64,000 nucleotides of DNA from Azospirillum lipoferum (GTDB taxonomy: Bacteria > Pseudomonadota > Alphaproteobacteria > Azospirillales > Azospirillaceae), in the NCBI RefSeq assembly GCF_024170005.1, contig NZ_JALJXJ010000007.1:186001-250000 (forward strand), in the 5' to 3' direction. Below are positions 7,712 through 17,500 of the stretch, piece by piece. Made by a program: the position numbers and the translations under genes. The notes under the pieces were generated by a model that saw only the letters and a list, made by a program, of their open reading frames with translations, did not search any database and was not told the origin of the DNA. Numbering within the stretch: the first letter of the stretch is position 1; every line of letters starts with the position of its first letter.

Positions 7712-8784
7712 CAGACGGTCTTCGTCACTTTGGCAAGGTTGGGCGGGCTGTCGGGGTCGATGCCGCGGGCCAGCGCCAGTTCATAGACCGCGCCATAGAA
7801 GCTCTGCAATGCCGCCAGCGGTGCCGCCTCCGGCGCGATGCCCGGCAGGCTGGGCAGCAGGGCGGTTCCTGCAAGCCCGGCTTCGGTGGTGGCGACGCTG
7901 GCACCCAGCCCGACGATGCGCTCCACCACCGCGCGGGTGTGCGGTTCCGCCGCGTCGGCCTGGGTCAGGGCCAGCACCGGAAAGCCGGGGCCGACCAGCG
8001 CCAGCGGGCCGTGGACCACCTCCGCCGCGCTGAAGGCCTCGGCATGCAGGCGGCAGGTCTCCTTGAATTTCAGCGCCATCTCCAGCGCCGCGCCGAAACC
8101 GACCCCGCGCCCCAGCACATAAAGGTTCCGTGCGGTGGCGAGCGGCATCAGCGCCGGCTTCCAGTCCAGCCCCTTGGCTGCCTCCAGCGTGCCGGGCAGG
8201 GCCGCCAGGGTCGCCTTCAAGGCCGGATCGTCCTGCCAGTGCGCCACCAGTTGCAGATAGGCGGCGAGCGAGGCGATGCAGGACTTGGTCGCGGCGACGC
8301 TCCGCTCCGGCCCGGCGGCCAGCGGCAGGAAATGGTCGCACATCTCCGCCAATGGCGAATCCTCCGCATTGACGAAGCCGACCACCAGCGCGCCGCCGGC
8401 CTTCGCCGCCTCCACCAGCCGCAGCAGGTCCGGGCTGCGTCCCGACTGCGACACGGCGACGAACAGCGCGCCTTCCAACTCCAGACGCCCGCCATAGACC
8501 GAGGCGATCGACGGCCCGATGGAGGCCACCGCCCGGCCGATCCGCGTCTCGATCAGATATTTGCCGTAGGCCGAGGCATGGTCGGAACTGCCGCGGGCAC
8601 AGGTGACGACGAAGCGCGGCGGCTCGCGGCGCAGGCGCTCGCCCAATTCGGCGAAGCCGGCGCCGCAGCGCTCGATCTGCCGGGCCACCACGGCGGGAGC
8701 CTCCGCCGCCTCCAATGCCATAAGGGGCGTCGTCAGGGGAGTGGGGCGGGACGCTTTGAAATCTGGATTGCCCTGATCGGTCAT
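7711..8784 (-). CDS. SIS-domain glucosamine-6-phosphate deaminase (NagB-II type)
   Basis: Protein of 356 residues related to the isomerase half of GlmS but without the glutaminase domain. SIS domain 1 has CARGSSDHASAYGKYLIE and SQSGRSPDLL; SIS domain 2 has LGRGVGFGAALEMALKFKE, followed by HAEAFSAAEVVHGPLALV. It is expected to deaminate/isomerise GlcN-6-P to fructose-6-P and ammonia, replacing classical NagB, which is not seen in this window. Start MTDQGNPDFK was chosen; the upstream frame crosses the operator palindrome at 8804. It is the first gene of a coupled unit with nagA. An AgaS-like role on galactosamine-6-P is the main alternative. Confidence 0.85.
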   Translation of the reverse strand: MTDQGNPDFKASRPTPLTTPLMALEAAEAPAVVARQIERCGAGFAELGERLRREPPRFVVTCARGSSDHASAYGKYLIETRIGRAVASIGPSIASVYGGRLELEGALFVAVSQSGRSPDLLRLVEAAKAGGALVVGFVNAEDSPLAEMCDHFLPLAAGPERSVAATKSCIASLAAYLQLVAHWQDDPALKATLAALPGTLEAAKGLDWKPALMPLATARNLYVLGRGVGFGAALEMALKFKETCRLHAEAFSAAEVVHGPLALVGPGFPVLALTQADAAEPHTRAVVERIVGLGASVATTEAGLAGTALLPSLPGIAPEAAPLAALQSFYGAVYELALARGIDPDSPPNLAKVTKTV

Positions 8785-8803
8785 GGCGGCGCTCGTGATT
8801 GGC

Positions 8804-8817
8804 TGGTATAGATACCA
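8804..8817. promoter_or_regulatory. Candidate UTRA-regulator operator TGGTATAGATACCA
   Basis: Inverted repeat with 6-bp arms TGGTAT and ATACCA around AG, placed 20 bases upstream of the deaminase-nagA start, where bound repressor would cover the promoter or leader. It is close to operators of the NagR/YvoA/DasR branch (TGGTCTAGACCA type). The regulator is encoded 3 kb away at 4998. Confidence 0.7.
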
Positions 8818-8902
8818 ATGTAAGACCTTCTTGCGCCGGAGGCCAGCGTCCATTGGTGGAATCGCATCACAACCGCACTCACGGGAGCCGCTGCAATGCG
8901 GA

Positions 8903-8940
8903 AAAGAAAAGCGGCGCGACCCGGGAAAGGTCGCGCCGCC
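8903..8940 (-). terminator. Intrinsic terminator after the second PTS permease
   Basis: On the minus strand GCGGCGCGACC pairs with GGTCGCGCCGC (11 bp, 7-base loop TTTCCCG) and is followed by TTTTCTTTTCC. It lies about 35 bases past the EIIBC stop and upstream of the 8804 operator, so the permease and the deaminase-nagA pair appear to be separate transcripts. Confidence 0.92.
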
Positions 8941-8975
8941 TGATAAAACCACTCAGATACCAGATAGGGGATCCG

Positions 8976-10760
<1,785 letters not shown>

Positions 10761-11105
10761 GGCGGCTCTCCGAATTTGTCCGGCGGCGGCAACGTCGTCA
10801 GCCCTGACCGGAAATACAACCCGGACGGCGGGCTGGTTTCACGACATAGGCAACATGGGTTGGTTTACAGGCTTGCGGCGTATCCCGGATGCGCCCTTGG
10901 GGGCGCGGATTGGCCGCAGGCTTCCGCCTTTTCCGGACAGGAACTTTCGATAATCTATAGCGGGAATTGCGCTTGGGCTATGCGGCGTCTGCGCGCATAC
11001 AAACGATCCGGCGGCTATGCCCCCTGCGTCCATGCAAGGATCAGGGCCGTCCGACGCGAGATCGCCCGCCAGGGCCGAAGCGTTAAGAATGAGGACCAAA
11101 TCATC
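10761..11105. promoter_or_regulatory. Divergent control region of the two PTS genes
   Basis: 345 bp between divergent starts. It holds the promoters of both genes by position. No full copy of TGGTATAGATACCA is present; only loose GGTTGGTTT/GGCTGGTTT stretches near 10830-10870. No ORF here looks coding: the frame of the plus-strand gene is open back to 10776 but has no coding character or homology before 11106. Confidence 0.5.
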
Positions 11106-13685
11106 ATGACCGCGATCACGCTTGCAGCTCCGCTGGCCGGATGGGCCATGCCGCTGGCCGAGGTGCCTGACCCCGCCTTCGCCCAGGGGCTGGTCGGAAC
11201 CGGCATGGCCATCGACCCGACGGTGAACGAGTTGCGCAGTCCCTGCGACGGCACCGTGCTGTCGGTCCACCGCGCGCGCCACGCCTGCACCGTCCGCGCC
11301 GCCAGCGGGGCGGAGGTCCTGCTGCATCTGGGCGTCGATACCGTCGGCCTGAACGGCGAGGGCTTCACCGCCCATGTCCGGGACGGGCAATCCGTAAAGA
11401 CCGGCGACCGCCTGATCAGCTTCGACATGGATCTGGTGGGAAGCCGGGCGCAGAGCCTCGTCAGCATGATGGTCGTCGTGAATGACGGCTTCACCGTCGA
11501 GGGCCAGTCGGTGAACCGCGAGATCGCCGCCGGCGATCCGGCGATGACCGTCCATGGCGGCAGCGGCGCCGACGCCGCGCTCCCCGCCGCGCCCGACTCG
11601 GAAGACGCAGGCGCGGAAGAAACGGGCGAGCGGATCGTCGTGCTGCCCATCGCCAGCGGATTGCATGCCCGGCCGGCCGCGGCCCTGGTCGCCGCGACCA
11701 AGGCCTATCCCGGAACCGTCACCATCCACTGCCGCGACCGCCGCGCCAACGCCAAGAGCGTCGTCGCCCTGATGGGACTCGGCACACTGCTCGGCGACCG
11801 GCTGACGGTGCGCGCCGCCGGCCCCGGCGCCCAGGACATGGCGGAGAGCATCGCCGTGCTGATCGAGGGCGGACTGGGCGATCCGGTCGTCGCCGGCGCC
11901 GCCGCACAGGCGGCACCGGTTGCCACCCCCGCTCCCGCCCCGGCGCCGGCCCAACCGGCCGCGGAGGAAGAGGTCGGCCCGCCCTTCGCCCCCGGCGAGG
12001 AAGTGCTGCTGAAGGGCACCATCGCCGTGCCCGGACAGGCGGTCGGCAGCGTCGTCCGCCGCTTCCGCAGCGGCCTTCGCGTGGTCGAACAGGGCGCCGG
12101 CGGCCAAGTCGAGGAGCCTCGGCTGCGTCAGGCGCTCGACCGCGTCATCGCCGGCCTGACCCGGTCGGCCCAGCGCATGCCAGACCATGCCGCCATCTTC
12201 CAGGCTCACCGTGAGATCCTGGAAGATCCCGAACTGCTCGATGGCGCGCTCGCCGACATCCGCGCCGGCAAGAGCGCCGAATGGTCCTGGCAGCGCACCG
12301 CGCGGCTCCAGGCCGATGCGCTGGCCGGCCTCGCCGATCCCCGCATGGCCGAACGCGCCGCCGACCTGCGCGACCTGGAACAGCAGGTGCTGACCGCCCT
12401 GTCCGGCAAGGAGCCGGCGGTCGGGCTGGCGGACCTGCCGGCCGGCAGCATCGTGCTGGCCGACGAGATCCTTCCCTCCGACCTCGCCGGTGTTCCGGCC
12501 GGGCGGCTGGCCGGCATCGGCATGGTGCATGGCGGCCCCACTTCGCACGCCGTCATCCTGGCCGCGGCACTCGGCGTGCCGACCGTGGTGGCGCTCGGCC
12601 GGCAGGCGGAGCGGGTGCCGGACGGCGCTTCCGTGGTGATCGACGGCAACCGCGGCGAACTGCTGGTCTTCCCGCCGGAGGACATGCTGGCGACCACCCG
12701 CAACGCCGTCGCCGCCCGTGCCGCCCGGCGCGAGGAGAACCGCCGTATCGCCGGCGAGGACTGCCGCATGGCCGACGGCACCCGGATCGAGGTGTTCGCC
12801 AATCTCGGCCGGGTCAGCGACGCCCCCGGCGCGGTGGTGGAAGGGGCGGAGGGCTGCGGCCTGCTGCGCACCGAATTCCTGTTCCTGGAACGCCAGTCCG
12901 CCCCGACCGAGGACGAGCAGTACCAGCAGTACCAGCAGATCGCCGACGCGCTGGAAGGCCGGCCGCTGGTGATCCGCACGCTGGATGTCGGCGGCGACAA
13001 GCCGCTGTCCTACCTGCCGCTGCCGAAGGAGGAGAACCCGGTGCTCGGCCTGCGCGGCGTCCGCGTCGGCCTGCGCGAGCCGGAGCTTCTGCGCGCCCAG
13101 ATCCGTGCCATCCTGCGGGTGAAGCCGGCCGGCGTCTGCCGGATCATGGTGCCGATGATCGCCTCGCCGTCGGAACTCCAGGCGGTGCGGGCGATGGTGG
13201 ACGAGGAGCGGGCCAGGCTCGGCCGTGCCGAACCGATCGAGCTGGGCGCGATGATCGAGGTGCCGGCCGCGGCGCTGATCGCCGACCGCATCAGTGCGGT
13301 GGCTGACTTCCTGTCGATCGGCACCAACGACCTGACCCAGTATGTGCTGGCGATGGACCGCGGCAACCCGCATGTGGCGGCCCAGCTCGACGCGCTGCAT
13401 CCGGGCGTGCTGCGGCTGATCCGGCTGGCGGTGATGGGGGCGAAGACCCACGACCGGGTGGTGGCGGTGTGCGGCGGCTCGGCCTCCGACCCGATGGCGG
13501 CGCCGCTGCTGATCGGGCTGGGCGTCACCGAACTGTCGGCCACCCCGGCGGTGATCGCCGACCTGAAGGCCTTCATCCGCACCCTGCGCCTGGAGGATTG
13601 CCAACGCGTCGCCGAAGCCGCCCTCGGCACCGACAGTGCCGACGAGGTCCGCCGCCTGGTCGCGGAGGCCTGGCCGGCGATTTGA
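11106..13685 (+). CDS. Multiphosphoryl transfer protein EIIA(Glc)-HPr-EI
   Basis: Cytoplasmic fusion of the general PTS proteins, 859 residues. EIIA of the Crr type (~15-150) shows His59 and His74, spaced 15 apart like the two active His of Crr. HPr (~175-260) has phosphorylatable His187 in GLHARPAAALV. Enzyme I (~300-859) has His481 in GGPTSHAVILA, the PEP-site signature LLRTEFLFLER, LSIGTNDLTQYVLAMDRGN and Cys789 in VCGGSASDP. It takes phosphate from PEP to EIIB of the permeases. Both EIIBC proteins in this window lack EIIA, so this protein completes them. A GAGGA lies upstream of the chosen ATG. The Pro/Ala segment near 270-295 is an inter-domain linker. Confidence 0.95.
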   Translation: MTAITLAAPLAGWAMPLAEVPDPAFAQGLVGTGMAIDPTVNELRSPCDGTVLSVHRARHACTVRAASGAEVLLHLGVDTVGLNGEGFTAHVRDGQSVKTGDRLISFDMDLVGSRAQSLVSMMVVVNDGFTVEGQSVNREIAAGDPAMTVHGGSGADAALPAAPDSEDAGAEETGERIVVLPIASGLHARPAAALVAATKAYPGTVTIHCRDRRANAKSVVALMGLGTLLGDRLTVRAAGPGAQDMAESIAVLIEGGLGDPVVAGAAAQAAPVATPAPAPAPAQPAAEEEVGPPFAPGEEVLLKGTIAVPGQAVGSVVRRFRSGLRVVEQGAGGQVEEPRLRQALDRVIAGLTRSAQRMPDHAAIFQAHREILEDPELLDGALADIRAGKSAEWSWQRTARLQADALAGLADPRMAERAADLRDLEQQVLTALSGKEPAVGLADLPAGSIVLADEILPSDLAGVPAGRLAGIGMVHGGPTSHAVILAAALGVPTVVALGRQAERVPDGASVVIDGNRGELLVFPPEDMLATTRNAVAARAARREENRRIAGEDCRMADGTRIEVFANLGRVSDAPGAVVEGAEGCGLLRTEFLFLERQSAPTEDEQYQQYQQIADALEGRPLVIRTLDVGGDKPLSYLPLPKEENPVLGLRGVRVGLREPELLRAQIRAILRVKPAGVCRIMVPMIASPSELQAVRAMVDEERARLGRAEPIELGAMIEVPAAALIADRISAVADFLSIGTNDLTQYVLAMDRGNPHVAAQLDALHPGVLRLIRLAVMGAKTHDRVVAVCGGSASDPMAAPLLIGLGVTELSATPAVIADLKAFIRTLRLEDCQRVAEAALGTDSADEVRRLVAEAWPAI

Positions 13686-13692
13686 GAGCTTA

Positions 13693-13722
13693 AATCCCCT
13701 CTCCCCCCGGGGGGAGGGGATT
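13693..13722. repeat. C-run/G-run palindrome, intergenic element copy
   Basis: Near-perfect palindrome AATCCCCTCTCC...GGAGGGGATT between the convergent stops of the PTS fusion and the orphan membrane-domain gene. It belongs to a family of similar palindromes in this window (26976, 31374, 33609, 40499, 47070, 55281, 55383). It could act as a bidirectional terminator or a REP-type element. Confidence 0.7.
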
Positions 13723-13744
13723 CTCTAACGTTAAAACCCCACCG

Positions 13745-14446
13745 TCACACCCGCCCGGCCATCATCAGCACGGCCGCCGCCTGCCGGCCGCCGTGCCAGC
13801 GGGCGGCGCCGCGGGCGGCGGTGCGCATCGCGGCGATGCCGATCAGCGATGCGGCGACGAACAGCCCCGGCGTCAGGGCGCCGCGCATCAGCAGTGCCGC
13901 GCCCAGCCCGACGATCAGCACCCGATAGACCGTTTCGCAGAAGCCCAGCCCGGCGAGAAAACCGTCGGTACAACCGAAGCTGTCGGCCCCGGCCAGCCGG
14001 GCGAGCTGCGATTGCCCGCCGACGGCGTTCGCCGGCCCGGTCGCTCCCAGCGCGATCATCGCCGCCAGCGCCGCGACCCCGGCCAGCGCCATGCCGCCCA
14101 TCAGCGGGTTCAGCAGCGCCAGCACCGCCAGATGGACCGGCGCCCAGGCCGCCTCCAGCACCCACAGCCGCTCCAGCCACCCGGCGGCGCCACCCGGCGG
14201 CACCAGCTGCGCCAGTTCCCGCGACTGGGCGAAATCCAGCACCGCATGCAGCGCGAACAGGCTCAGCGCGACGGCGACCAGCAGAAGCAGGCTGCCGCCG
14301 TCGCCGCCGACCCAAAGGGCGTCCTGCAACGGCCGGGCATACAGCGCGCTGCCGGCCACCAGAAGGTTCGCCGCCGCCCCGAACAGGCAGCTGCGGATCA
14401 GGGCGGACCGGTTGGTGACCGCGTGACGGGCGATGGACGACGCCAT
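13745..14446 (-). CDS. Orphan type I secretion ABC membrane domain (PrtD-like), no ATPase
   Basis: Integral membrane protein of about 233 residues. I read it as the N-terminal transmembrane half of a type I secretion ABC exporter: AANLLVAGSALYARPLQDALW, FALHAVLDFAQSRELAQL, the LEAAWAPVHLAVLALLNPLMGGMALAG block and LTPGLFVAASLIGIAAMRT correspond in order to conserved PrtD/AprD segments. No Walker motifs follow; the protein stops where the linker to the nucleotide-binding domain would begin, and the segment between the AWAPVH and LTPG blocks is shorter than usual. The start is uncertain: ATG at 14446 has no good Shine-Dalgarno and the frame is open to 14584. It may be a decayed gene or a partner of an ATPase elsewhere. 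Confidence 0.6.
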   Translation of the reverse strand: MASSIARHAVTNRSALIRSCLFGAAANLLVAGSALYARPLQDALWVGGDGGSLLLLVAVALSLFALHAVLDFAQSRELAQLVPPGGAAGWLERLWVLEAAWAPVHLAVLALLNPLMGGMALAGVAALAAMIALGATGPANAVGGQSQLARLAGADSFGCTDGFLAGLGFCETVYRVLIVGLGAALLMRGALTPGLFVAASLIGIAAMRTAARGAARWHGGRQAAAVLMMAGRV

Positions 14447-14754
14447 GTCGGACGCTCGCGTTCGAAAGGAAAGGACGGACGGCAGGCTCCGCTCCCCGCG
14501 TGCCTCGGCAGGGATCGGAGCGTCCCCGCGGTTGGGCCGGCGGGCGGGCTGTCCGGCGGTCTGGTCGATCGATGACAGGCTCATGCGGGCTACGGCCGGG
14601 CGGCCGCTCCTGACCTCTGCGGACCTTGGCGGCCCTCGTGGAAATGCGCAGCCACGGCGACCGTCGCATGCCGGCATCATGCGTGGGAAAATTTCCCACA
14701 TCAAGCGAAAAGGTGATTCCCTTTCCCTCCCGCCGCGCTATTGTCACCTCGGTC

Positions 14755-15729
14755 ATGGAACCAGCCCCCAACCGCCGGAGTGTCAGGCGCGTGCCGATCC
14801 GCCGCCCCGAACCAGACCGCCCCCCAAGGGCCGAAATGACCGGGGCCCAGATGGCCGGGGCCGGCATCACCGGGGCGGCACCGCCACCGGCGCTGCTGAC
14901 GGCGGTGCGCCGGCTGCTGGTCCCGCTGGTGCGGACGCTGATCGGCTTCGGCATTTCCTGGCCGATGCTGGCGAACCTGTTGAAGTCGGTGTATGTCGAA
15001 GTGGCGGAGCGCGGCTTCGCGCTGCCCGGAAAGCCGATGACCGACAGCCGCATCACCCTGCTGACCGGTGTCCACCGCAAGGACGTCAGCCAGATCCGCA
15101 GCGCCCCTCCGGCTGCGGAGGCCGCCGCCGCCGCAGCTCCCTCGCTGGGCGCACAGGTGTTGAGCCGCTGGCTGACCGACGCCGCCTTCCGCGATGCCGA
15201 CGGCCACCCCCGCCCCCTGCCCCGCAGTTCCGGGAATGAGCCCAGCTTTGAGACGCTGGTCACCGGCATCAGCAAGGACATCCGTCCGCGCGCCCTGCTG
15301 GACGAACTGCTGCATGCCGGGCTGGTGACCGAACGCGCCGACGGGTTGCTCGACCTCGCCGAGGCGGCGCATGTGCCGCGCGGCGACCTGGACAAGCTCG
15401 CCTATTATTACGGCCGCAACCTTGCCGACCATCTGGCGGCGTCCGGCCACAATCTGGCCGGCGGCACGCCGCCGTTCCTGGAGCGCGCGCTCGCCTATGA
15501 CCGGCTCAGCCCCGGCTCCATCGCCACCCTGCGGCAGGAGGCCGACCGTCTGGGCATGGCGATGCTGGTCGAGTTGAACCGCATGGCCGCCGACCTAGCC
15601 GATGGCGACGCCGGCCGTGACGACGCCAGCCACCGCTTCACCGCCGGCCTCTACCTCTATGACGAGGACGAGGCCCCCGCTCCTGCGCCGCAGAATGCCG
15701 AACCCGGCGGGGGAGCAGGCGCATCGTGA
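14755..15729 (+). CDS. DUF6502 family protein
   Basis: Soluble protein of 324 residues of unknown function. The central part (~40-290) matches the DUF6502 pattern I know: LLVPLVRTLIGFGISWPMLANLLKSVYVEVA, then VHRKDVSQIR and LDKLAYYYGRNLADHLAASGHNL. The first section resembles a small helix-turn-helix (RITLLTGVHRKDV), so DNA binding is possible but unproven. The N-terminal ~40 residues are Pro/Arg-rich and the start could be a later Met (14836). The last four bases (GTGA) overlap the start of the DUF5666 gene, so the two products are translationally coupled. It is divergent from the orphan membrane-domain gene. Confidence 0.75.
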   Translation: MEPAPNRRSVRRVPIRRPEPDRPPRAEMTGAQMAGAGITGAAPPPALLTAVRRLLVPLVRTLIGFGISWPMLANLLKSVYVEVAERGFALPGKPMTDSRITLLTGVHRKDVSQIRSAPPAAEAAAAAAPSLGAQVLSRWLTDAAFRDADGHPRPLPRSSGNEPSFETLVTGISKDIRPRALLDELLHAGLVTERADGLLDLAEAAHVPRGDLDKLAYYYGRNLADHLAASGHNLAGGTPPFLERALAYDRLSPGSIATLRQEADRLGMAMLVELNRMAADLADGDAGRDDASHRFTAGLYLYDEDEAPAPAPQNAEPGGGAGAS

Positions 15730-17120
15730 CCCGCAAGCCCCGTCCCCTTGCCCGCACCCTGCTGCTGACGCTGATGCTGGCCGCCGCCGGCTGCGGCCCT
15801 ACCTTCTCCCCTGCACGCGATGATGGGCTGGCCGATCGCGGCATCGGCGGCACCGGCATTGCCGTCACCGACCGCGGCATCGGCGGAACGGGGATCGCAA
15901 ATACGGGTATTATCGGCACCGTCACCGCCTTCGGCAGCGTCTGGGTCAACGGCCTGCGGGTCGATCTGCCGCAGAGCACCGGGGTGCGCATCGAAGGCCA
16001 GCCGGCGCAGACCGGCGATGTGCGGATCGGCCAGACGGTCGCCATGACCGCAGTTCCCGGCGGGCCGACCGGCCTGACCGCCCGCAGGCTGGACGTGCGA
16101 TACGCCGTCGCCGGTCCGGTGGAGCGGACGACGCCCGGCGGCGCCCTGATCTTGGGCCAGCGCATCGATCTTGCCGAGGCGGAGGGCACCACCGCGCTCA
16201 CCCCTGGGCGCTGGGTCGCGGTTTCCGGCCTGCGCCGGCCGGACGGCGTGGTCGATGCCAGCCGGGTCGATCCCTGGGAGCCGGCGCGCGGCTGGCTGCT
16301 GCGCGGGCGGCTCGACGCCGTGACGCCGAAGGCGCTGACCGTCGCCGGGCTGACGCTCGCCCGCGGCCGTGGCCTGACCGGCACCCTGCCGGCGGTCGGC
16401 AGCATGGTGCGCGTCGCCGGCAAGCCCGATCCAGGCACCGCTCCCACCATTGCCCTGGCGCTGGAGCCCGACCCCTTCAATCCCTTCGGCACCACGGTCA
16501 ATGCCCTGTCGATCGAGACCTATGTCGACGCGTCCGGACAGACGGCGATTCCCGGCGGCCCGCATATTGACAGGCCCGACGGCGCCGCGACGCCCGCCCG
16601 CGTGGTGATCGACAGCGTGGTGACCTCCGGCGGGGGAATCGATCGCAGCCGGTCCTTCGGCGCACCGCGTGTGGGCGGCCGGTCGCTGGATGGCGCCGAT
16701 GCCGCCGCCCGCGCCGCCGGTCTGGCCCGCGCCGGCATGCGCCCCGATGGTCCGCAGGGGCCGGACGCACCGGGCATGGAGGGACCGGAAGGCCCGGTCG
16801 ACGGCATGCGCAGCCGTCCGGGATGGGGGATGCAGCTTGGTCCCCATGACGGCCCGGCCACCGGACAGCGCCCTGCCCCCGGCCCCAATCCTACATCCGA
16901 CCCCAACTCCAGCCCCGGCGGCAGCGCTACCTCCGGTGCCGCCCGTGCAGCCAATCCGCCCTCTTCGTCCGGCGCCTCGCCGGACTCCCCGTCCGGCAGT
17001 CCCGGCCATCTGCGGGGTTCCATACCGGGTGACGGCGGTTCTCCGTTCAGTGGCCCCAGAGGGGGATTCGGTAGAGGCACAGGCGGCGGACCTGAGGGTG
17101 GCCGCGGCGTGCATTTCTGA
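15726..17120 (+). CDS. DUF5666 domain protein, probable lipoprotein
   Basis: Exported protein of 464 residues of unknown function. The N-terminus has Arg/Lys residues, a hydrophobic core and LAAAGC, an imperfect lipobox placing Cys near residue 23. DRGIGGTGIA occurs twice, followed by NTGIIGTVTAFGSVWVNGLRVD, typical of the start of DUF5666 beta-barrel repeats; repeat-like units continue to ~280. From ~320 to the end the chain is Gly/Pro/Ser-rich and probably disordered. The GTG start overlaps the DUF6502 stop. The pair recurs in proteobacteria by my recollection, but no function is established. Confidence 0.75.
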   Translation: MTRKPRPLARTLLLTLMLAAAGCGPTFSPARDDGLADRGIGGTGIAVTDRGIGGTGIANTGIIGTVTAFGSVWVNGLRVDLPQSTGVRIEGQPAQTGDVRIGQTVAMTAVPGGPTGLTARRLDVRYAVAGPVERTTPGGALILGQRIDLAEAEGTTALTPGRWVAVSGLRRPDGVVDASRVDPWEPARGWLLRGRLDAVTPKALTVAGLTLARGRGLTGTLPAVGSMVRVAGKPDPGTAPTIALALEPDPFNPFGTTVNALSIETYVDASGQTAIPGGPHIDRPDGAATPARVVIDSVVTSGGGIDRSRSFGAPRVGGRSLDGADAAARAAGLARAGMRPDGPQGPDAPGMEGPEGPVDGMRSRPGWGMQLGPHDGPATGQRPAPGPNPTSDPNSSPGGSATSGAARAANPPSSSGASPDSPSGSPGHLRGSIPGDGGSPFSGPRGGFGRGTGGGPEGGRGVHF

Positions 17121-17500
17121 CGACGCCCAGTGACCGCAGCGTGCAAGTATCACCGCACCCGCCCTTCGGCTTTTACTTTAAAATTCCGCAAAACGTTTTC
17201 TATCACCTTAGGTGCGGCTCTGCGGCATTTTGAACCAGTCTTTAACTTTGTCTGCATTCTCGAAGTTGTTTATATTATCATATTAATATATCAAAGCCGG
17301 AGGAACGCCGTTGCGGGCGCCGGGCAATCATTGTCAATAGGGGCTGAACCGAAAGCACGCGGTTGGTTTCCATTATCGTCTTCGGTTTAGACCCTCATCG
17401 GCTTCCAAGACCCGCCCGTTCCGCCAGCCTGTCCCGGCAGGTGGAGCGGCGTCGTGCCGTCCGCAACGGCTCGAACTCTTCGCACTGACAGGACCAGACC
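17121..17500. promoter_or_regulatory. AT-rich leader upstream of the chemoreceptor gene
   Basis: A 380-bp gap without a credible gene. The stretch 17155-17320 is far more AT-rich than anything else in the window, with TATATTATCATATTAATATA around 17270-17290, a self-complementary run. It probably holds the chemoreceptor promoter. I could not find a clear sigma-28 motif. A small open frame (17130-17390) lacks a ribosome site and coding bias. Confidence 0.45.

Noticed and set aside
10776..11105. N-terminal extension of the EIIA-HPr-EI protein by 110 codons
   Set aside because: The frame is open, but EIIA proteins start close to MTAITLAAP, there is a ribosome site before 11106, and the extra residues have no domain character.
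10839..13604. 921-codon open frame on the minus strand
   Set aside because: It is antisense to the EIIA-HPr-EI gene, whose motifs are complete; the His/Asp/Gln-rich translation is the usual mirror of GC-rich coding DNA.
17130..17390. Possible 86-residue protein in the AT-rich gap
   Set aside because: No ribosome binding site, codon use unlike neighbours, no recognisable motif; the region looks like a promoter.
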